From NCBI GenBank assembly GCA_020052215.1, contig JAGVPN010000276.1, positions 1 to 9,074 of the forward strand: a stretch of 9,074 nt of DNA. The letters are read 5' to 3'. The notes under the pieces were generated by a model that did no database searches, had not been told where the DNA came from, and was given only the letters and a program-made list of their open reading frames with translations. This document shows, one piece after another, positions 5,249-9,074 of this stretch (within the stretch, counting starts at the first letter, position 1; each line of letters starts with the position of its first letter). The position numbers and the translations under genes were made by a program. This DNA comes from Syntrophobacterales bacterium. GTDB taxonomy: Bacteria > Desulfobacterota > Desulfobaccia > Desulfobaccales > 0-14-0-80-60-11.

Positions 5249-7930
5249 TTATATTATTTGTACGGAAATGGACCCCTTCCAATTTTTTTCCAAATCGTAG
5301 CGGCGAATCTTACTGTAAAGCGTGCTGCGGCTCACCTGCAAACGTTTCGCGGCATCATGTTTGTTCCAATTGGATTCCTGCAGGACCCGCAAGATGAGAT
5401 GGCGTTCATTTTCCGCCAAAGAGGTGGACGCCGAGGTGCTCCCCGATTCCCGGAGAAAGCGCGGCAGGTGCCGCCGCCGGATCACCTCCCCTTGGGCCAG
5501 GATGATGGCATGGCTGACGGCATTTTCCAGTTGCCGGACATTGCCCGGCCAATCATAATCCATGAGCGCCTCCATGGCATCGGCCCCGAAAGTGACTACG
5601 TTCTTGTCTTCCTTCAGGTTGTATTTCTTTAAGAAATGCACGGCCAGCAGCGGGATGTCCTCCCGGCGCTCCCGGAGCAGCGGCAGGTGAACGGAGATCA
5701 CATTCAAGCGATAATAGAGGTCGTCCCGGAACTGGCTCGCTTCCGCCAGGCGCCGGAGGTCCCGGTTGGTGGCGGCCAGGACCCGGACATCCGCTTCGAT
5801 GGCCCTCTCGCCTCCCACCCGCTCGAAACAATGGTCTTGTAAGAATCGCAGCAGGAGGACCTGCGTGGCCGGAGATATGTCCCCGATCTCATCGAGAAAG
5901 AGCGTGCCTCCATGGGACCGTTCGATGCGGCCCTTGCGCTGGCGGATGGCCCCGGTGAAGGCGCCCCGTTCATGCCCAAATAACTCGCTTTCCAACAGGG
6001 TCGGCGAATAGGCCGAACAGTTGGCCACGATAAATGGGCCCCGGTGGCGATGGCTCTGCCGGTGGATCGCCTGGGCCACCAATTCCTTGCCGGTGCCGTT
6101 TTCGCCCGTGATGAGCACCGTGGCGTCAGATTTGGAGATCAGATCGATTAACTCGTAAATCTCGTGCATCTTCTTGCTCTTGCCGATGATCCCGCCGTGG
6201 CTGGTCTTCTCGCTCTCCTGCTGGCGAGACTGATTCATCTTGACTTCATGAATCACCAGGTGACGGATATATCCCGCATTCTGAGCGAAAAGGGCGTGGA
6301 TAAAGTGCAGATCCTCCTTCAAATATTCCCGGGAGGTTGGGGAACCCATAAAGAAAAAGCCGATGCACTCCTGTCGCACAAAGATGGGCAGGCCAAACCA
6401 ACTGCGGTAGGGATCCAAGACGCCATCCAAAAACGGCGGCAAGCGGTGGCGCTCTTCCATGGTGATGACCTGGGGGTCCCCGACCTCCCGCAGGTATTGG
6501 ATAAATTGCCTCATCGATCCCGCCTGCTCCAGACGGAGTAAAAACCGTTTCACCGGTTCGCCCACCACCGCGGCACACTCTCTAAGCGACAAAATTTGAT
6601 CGCGGCCGGCATCCAGGATGAGAAAGAGGGAATCGGACTCTGGAAAGATTTCCTGGGTGATCTCCTGCAAAGAATCGATCAGTTCCCCCAGGGAATTATT
6701 CGAACTCACCTGCCGGGAAATCTCAAAAAGGGTTTCCAGTTGATGTTGGGTCCGTTGCAGTTCCCGGGAGCGGAAGGCCAGGTCCGCCTCGGTTTGGCGT
6801 TTTTCGGTGACATCGGTCTCCAGGCGGATAATCAGGTCTATGGCCGATTGGCTGTCCAAAAGCGGATAAGTGGCCACCTGCAGGATACGCTCCCGGCCCC
6901 CGTTATCCGGATACATCCTTTCCCCCAGCACCCCCTGCCTGAGGCGCAGGGTCTCTTGCACGGCACACCAGGCGCCGTCCACATGGCAGGGGAGGTTTCT
7001 CTTGAAGATGATTTCGAAACACGGCTTGCCCAGCACCGCCCCGGCCTCCAGGCCAACCCGGTCCAGGAACGAATTGTTGGCCTGAACAATCCGGTAGGTC
7101 CGGGGGTCGATGACGGTGAGATGGTCGGTGATGCCGTTGATAATCTTGTCATTGAATTCCTTGGCCGACTGGAGTTCCGCCTCCGTCCGTTTGCGCTGGG
7201 TGATGTCCGTGATGATCCCCACGGAACCCAGGAAAGTATTGTTGATTGTTAACGGGGCGGCGGAAACCAACCCCACCAGGTCAGAGCCGTCCCGGCGCTT
7301 GAGGGTTAATTCATAGACGCTGGCAATCCCTTGTTGACGCTGCTCCAGTTGGGCCCGGGCGATGACCGCGGCTTCCTCGTCCATGAACTCGAACATGGAC
7401 CGTCCCAGGATTTCTTCGGGAGCATAACCCAGCATTTCCCCCATGCACCGGTTGGCGAAGGTCAGGCGCGCCGGCCCGGCGTCAACCATGAAAATCCCTT
7501 CCCGGGCATGCTCCACCAGGGTGCGGTAGCGTTCTTCCGACACCTTCAGTTGATGTTGCAGATTCCTGGGTTCCGTGACGTCCCGACCGTGCTCAATGGC
7601 CTGCACCACCTGCCCGTCATTATCCCGCAACGCATAGCAGTGGATGACAAAATAGCGTTTCTGACCGTCCGGGAGGGTGACGTTCATTTCCCGCCGGCGG
7701 GTTTCCCCCGTCCGAAAGACTTCCCGTACATGGCAGTTCTCACACACGGAACTGCGTTGATGGAAGACCTCATAGCAGTGCTGGCCGATGACGTTGGCCT
7801 CCGGCAGTTCATAAAGGTTGACCAAGGCCGGGTTGACCAGGTTGATCCGGTAGTGGCGATCGTAAATGGCCAGGGGGTCGGTAATGCTGTTCAGGATTCT
7901 AAAGAGAAATTTCTCTTTTTTCTGGGCCAT
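5249..7930 (-). CDS. Sigma-54-dependent transcriptional activator with three PAS domains and a GAF-like region
   Basis: 893 aa. PAS1 spans about 5-120, PAS2 about 130-245, PAS3 about 255-375; a coiled-coil linker (about 376-410) leads to a GAF-like region (about 410-560). The AAA+ domain (about 580-815) has Walker A GENGTGKE (609-616), the sigma-54 contact loop GAFTGA (656-661), Walker B GGTLFLDE (674-681) and [11 protein letters not shown] (734-744). The C-terminal Fis-type helix-turn-helix is [19 protein letters not shown] (860-878). There is no receiver domain or histidine kinase, so it is a one-component sensor that remodels sigma-54 RNA polymerase. PAS1 (Cys52, 63, 66) and PAS3 (Cys304, 315, 322) share a cysteine pattern suggesting a metal, heme or redox input (inference). 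The ATG at 7930 has GAGGG upstream. Likely targets are the divergent NifX-like gene and possibly the downstream CoA-transferase operon. Confidence 0.93.
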   Translation of the reverse strand: MAQKKEKFLFRILNSITDPLAIYDRHYRINLVNPALVNLYELPEANVIGQHCYEVFHQRSSVCENCHVREVFRTGETRRREMNVTLPDGQKRYFVIHCYALRDNDGQVVQAIEHGRDVTEPRNLQHQLKVSEERYRTLVEHAREGIFMVDAGPARLTFANRCMGEMLGYAPEEILGRSMFEFMDEEAAVIARAQLEQRQQGIASVYELTLKRRDGSDLVGLVSAAPLTINNTFLGSVGIITDITQRKRTEAELQSAKEFNDKIINGITDHLTVIDPRTYRIVQANNSFLDRVGLEAGAVLGKPCFEIIFKRNLPCHVDGAWCAVQETLRLRQGVLGERMYPDNGGRERILQVATYPLLDSQSAIDLIIRLETDVTEKRQTEADLAFRSRELQRTQHQLETLFEISRQVSSNNSLGELIDSLQEITQEIFPESDSLFLILDAGRDQILSLRECAAVVGEPVKRFLLRLEQAGSMRQFIQYLREVGDPQVITMEERHRLPPFLDGVLDPYRSWFGLPIFVRQECIGFFFMGSPTSREYLKEDLHFIHALFAQNAGYIRHLVIHEVKMNQSRQQESEKTSHGGIIGKSKKMHEIYELIDLISKSDATVLITGENGTGKELVAQAIHRQSHRHRGPFIVANCSAYSPTLLESELFGHERGAFTGAIRQRKGRIERSHGGTLFLDEIGDISPATQVLLLRFLQDHCFERVGGERAIEADVRVLAATNRDLRRLAEASQFRDDLYYRLNVISVHLPLLRERREDIPLLAVHFLKKYNLKEDKNVVTFGADAMEALMDYDWPGNVRQLENAVSHAIILAQGEVIRRRHLPRFLRESGSTSASTSLAENERHLILRVLQESNWNKHDAAKRLQVSRSTLYSKIRRYDLEKNWKGSISVQII

Positions 7931-8020
7931 GACCGTTTCCCTCGCTTCGCTCGGAGGAGAAGGTTTAGCCTGAGTTTACTGGCGCCACCGCATAAGAAAA
8001 CTGGATAAAAACAGGCGATG

Positions 8021-8052
8021 TCTTATATTTGGACAAAGGGGGTCGTATAAGA
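8021..8052. repeat. Inverted repeat of TATAAGA half-sites, candidate activator binding site
   Basis: TCTTATA (8021-8027) and TATAAGA (8046-8052) form a perfect 7-bp inverted repeat. A further ATAAGA lies at 7992-7997 and TATAAG at 8232-8237. The pair sits roughly 180-210 bp upstream of the expected start of the sigma-54 transcript, within the usual range for upstream activating sequences, and at the predicted start of the activator's own transcript, so it could serve both activation and autorepression (inference). Confidence 0.4.
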
Positions 8053-8057
8053 ATCAC

Positions 8058-8085
8058 ATTAAGGGCATTAATAAACTAATGTCAA
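8058..8085 (-). promoter_or_regulatory. Sigma-70-like promoter for the sigma-54 activator
   Basis: On the minus strand, a perfect -35 TTGACA (8085-8080) is followed after 16 bases by CTTAAT (8063-8058), four of six matches to the -10 consensus. Start would be near 8050, giving a leader of about 120 nt. The spacer contains CATTA-ATAAAC-TAATG (8066-8081), a possible operator. Confidence 0.45.
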
Positions 8086-8206
8086 GAAAAAAACTACAAT
8101 ATATTTGTGCAGATAATTTTTTTTTAGGGGTTCCTTTCAGGCCCCATGCACCCGAATCGGCGCCCCCGGTTTGCGGTAACCTTTATGCCCTACCCTACCC
8201 GCCTCC

Positions 8207-8222
8207 TGGCATGTGATTTGCT
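8207..8222 (+). promoter_or_regulatory. Sigma-54 (-24/-12) promoter of the NifX-like gene
   Basis: TGGCATGTGATTTGCT matches the consensus TGGCAC-N5-TTGCW at all positions except one, with the required GG and GC dinucleotides exactly ten bases apart. Transcription would start near 8233, about 74 nt before the ATG at 8307. A divergent sigma-54 activator next door supports the call. Confidence 0.8.
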
Positions 8223-8273
8223 CCTGGTAAGTATAAGTCCAAGTCTCGACACCCAGTCCGGTGGACCAGACAT

Positions 8274-8289
8274 CCTCGAACCCTCGAGG
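8274..8289 (+). promoter_or_regulatory. Perfect hairpin in the 5' leader of the NifX-like gene
   Basis: CCTCGA (8274-8279) and TCGAGG (8284-8289) form a 6-bp stem with an ACCC loop, seven bases upstream of the AGGAGGG ribosome-binding site. A smaller GTCC-GGT-GGAC element lies at 8256-8266. The hairpin could tune translation or mRNA stability; this is inferred from position. Confidence 0.35.
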
Positions 8290-8306
8290 TGAAGACAGGA
8301 GGGTTT

Positions 8307-8669
8307 ATGAAGAACATCGCGGTGAGCGCCAACGGCAAGAATTTAGAAGCCAAAGTAGGGCACCTCTTCGGCAGGGCCCGGTTTTTTATCGTCATCGACC
8401 CGGACACCATGGAATGGGAGGCCTGGGACAATTTGGACAACCTTTCCGCCGTGCAGGGGATCGGGGTATTGGCGGCCAACCGCCTGGTGCGGAAAAATAT
8501 CCGCACGGTCCTGACCGGCAGTTGCGGTCCCAAAGCCTTTCAGGAATTGCAGACTGCCGGCATCGAAGTGTTTCTCAATGCCAAGGGGACGGTGCGCCAG
8601 GCTTTGGCTAATCTCATGAAGGGGGAACTGGACAGGGCGTCCGGACCCAATGTGTCGGTTACTTACTGA
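8307..8669 (+). CDS. NifX/orange-protein family (dinitrogenase Fe-Mo cofactor biosynthesis domain) protein
   Basis: 120 aa, the usual length for stand-alone members. The ATG at 8307 follows AGGAGGG (8297-8303); an upstream GTG at 8289 lacks a site. Family features are the N-terminal strand MKNIAVSANG, the GHLFGRARFFIVID segment (18-31), a central VLAANRLVRKNIRTVLTG (54-71) and GPKAFQELQTAGIEVF (74-89). Members bind or carry Fe-Mo, Mo-Cu or related metal clusters; a single Cys (73, in GSCGPKA) is present. In Desulfovibrio, the orange-protein (ORP) genes are likewise transcribed from sigma-54 promoters next to a sigma-54 activator, and the layout here resembles that. No nitrogenase genes or Mrp-type ATPases are visible, so a role in nitrogen fixation should not be assumed. 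It appears monocistronic. Confidence 0.88.
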   Translation: MKNIAVSANGKNLEAKVGHLFGRARFFIVIDPDTMEWEAWDNLDNLSAVQGIGVLAANRLVRKNIRTVLTGSCGPKAFQELQTAGIEVFLNAKGTVRQALANLMKGELDRASGPNVSVTY

Positions 8670-8883
8670 TCCTCAAGCTGACACCAAACGGTCCGGGTGG
8701 AGAAAAATTTCCCCGGGCTGGGGGGCTTGGACCTGCCCCTGGAGACCAATCTCTGCTGAACCGCAATGCGGTCAAGGTCAGACTCGGCAGCGGCTCTGAT
8801 TCATTTATGACCGGGTGGATGACTCGAAGGCATGAATTATTCACCTCCGGCAGGTAACGCAGGCGTCACTTGCCCAGATAAGG

Positions 8884-8978
8884 TCAAACACTCAGGGGAG
8901 ACCCCTTTTTGCGGGCCCCCAGGGCGCGGGTAAAATTGCCGGCGCCGCAGCCGGCGTCCAGGACCTTCAAGCCCGCTA
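8884..8978 (-). pseudogene. Fragment of a SAM-dependent methyltransferase
   Basis: On the minus strand the bases read LAGLKVLDAGCGAGNFTR-ALGARKK and then a short unrelated tail to a TGA at 8884. VLDAGCGAGNF is methyltransferase motif I, the glycine-rich SAM-binding loop. Neither side is complete: upstream, the frame meets a TAA within eight codons inside the presumed insertion-sequence end, and downstream only a few residues follow motif I, whereas a functional enzyme needs 120 or more. None of the three frames beyond the stop resumes methyltransferase-like sequence, so the 3' part is also deleted rather than only frameshifted. It is convergent with the NifX-like gene. Confidence 0.65.
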
Positions 8979-8979
8979 A

Positions 8980-9074
8980 GAGACTGTAAATAATTTACTG
9001 TTACAATTTCGCGTCATGTGCTACAGTTAATGCATGGACACTTCTCAAATTGCCCAGAGGTATAATCTTGTTGA
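8980..9074 (+). mobile_element. Probable left end of an insertion sequence
   Basis: Methyltransferase sequence stops at about 8979 and a different, AT-rich sequence begins: GAGACTGTAAATAATTTAC and onward, containing the palindrome GTAAAT-A-ATTTAC (8986-8998). Starts of the GAGACTGT type are common at the terminal inverted repeats of some transposase families (IS256-like), from memory. An ORF opens at 9034. The other end and the target duplication lie outside the window, so this remains a probable call. Confidence 0.4.
9034..9074 (+). CDS. Start of an ORF, possibly a transposase (partial)
   Basis: An ATG at 9034 opens MDTSQIAQRYNLV and runs off the window end after 13 codons. It lies about 54 bases inside the presumed insertion-sequence end, where a transposase gene usually begins. 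There is no strong ribosome-binding site; only the weak sequence CTACAG stands in front. The peptide is too short to assign a family. Confidence 0.3.
   Translation, partial: MDTSQIAQRYNLV

Noticed and set aside
8307..8669. Reading the NifX-like gene as evidence for a nitrogen-fixation cluster
   Set aside because: No nif structural or assembly genes are nearby, and this domain is common in non-diazotrophic anaerobes.
8690..8727. CCGGG...CCCGG hairpin after the NifX-like gene as a terminator
   Set aside because: The stem is only five pairs with a long loop and no T-run follows.
8659..8844. Minus-strand 61-codon ORF after the NifX-like gene
   Set aside because: Its tail overlaps the 3' end of that gene, it is low in information (Ser/Pro-rich) and has no clear ribosome-binding site.
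8832..8932. Plus-strand 33-codon ORF (MNYSPPAGNAG...)
   Set aside because: It overlaps the antisense methyltransferase remnant and shows no family features; only a weak GAAGG precedes it.

Overview
The window looks like chromosomal DNA of an anaerobic, moderately GC-rich bacterium, most likely a deltaproteobacterium (Desulfobacterota, sulfate-reducer or syntroph type). This rests on gene content only: a large PAS/sigma-54 activator, a NifX/orange-protein-like gene behind a sigma-54 promoter, and an unequal pair of class III CoA-transferases as found in anaerobic aromatic or hydrocarbon pathways. No rRNA, tRNA or CRISPR was seen.

Layout. Bases 2-91 hold the last codons of an unidentified plus-strand gene. 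It converges on a six-gene minus-strand operon, with two GC-rich hairpins in the gap (155-176 and 200-242). In transcription order the operon encodes: a 496-aa CoA-transferase-fold protein lacking the catalytic Asp (4781-3291); a 471-aa CoA-transferase with the Asp (3291-1876, overlapping by one base as TAATG); a 163-aa zinc-ribbon-like protein (1860-1369); a 78-aa five-cysteine protein (1334-1098); a 112-aa acidic helical protein with five cysteines (1096-758); and a 141-aa protein of unknown type (681-256). All six have clear ribosome-binding sites. A non-coding stretch of about 470 nt (4782-5248) carries the regulator's probable terminator, a near-consensus sigma-54 promoter and a long leader.

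Upstream on the same strand is an 893-aa sigma-54-dependent activator (7930-5249) with three PAS domains, a GAF-like region, a GAFTGA-type AAA+ domain and a Fis-type helix-turn-helix. Two of its PAS domains share a cysteine arrangement. Divergent from it is a 120-aa NifX/orange-protein family gene (8307-8669) with an almost consensus -24/-12 promoter at 8207-8222. The shared intergenic region also has a sigma-70-like promoter for the activator and repeated TATAAG half-sites.

The right edge is a scar: a minus-strand fragment of a SAM-dependent methyltransferase (motif I only, 8884-8978) abuts a sequence that looks like an insertion-sequence end followed by the start of an ORF at 9034.

Working model (inference): the activator senses a redox, metal or aromatic signal and drives the divergent NifX-like gene, and perhaps the CoA-transferase operon, from sigma-54 promoters. 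The CoA-transferase pair would activate a carboxylic acid by CoA exchange. The four small downstream proteins, three of them cysteine-rich, are the least explained and most interesting part. No partner enzyme for the CoA-thioester product lies in the window, so the substrate cannot be named.
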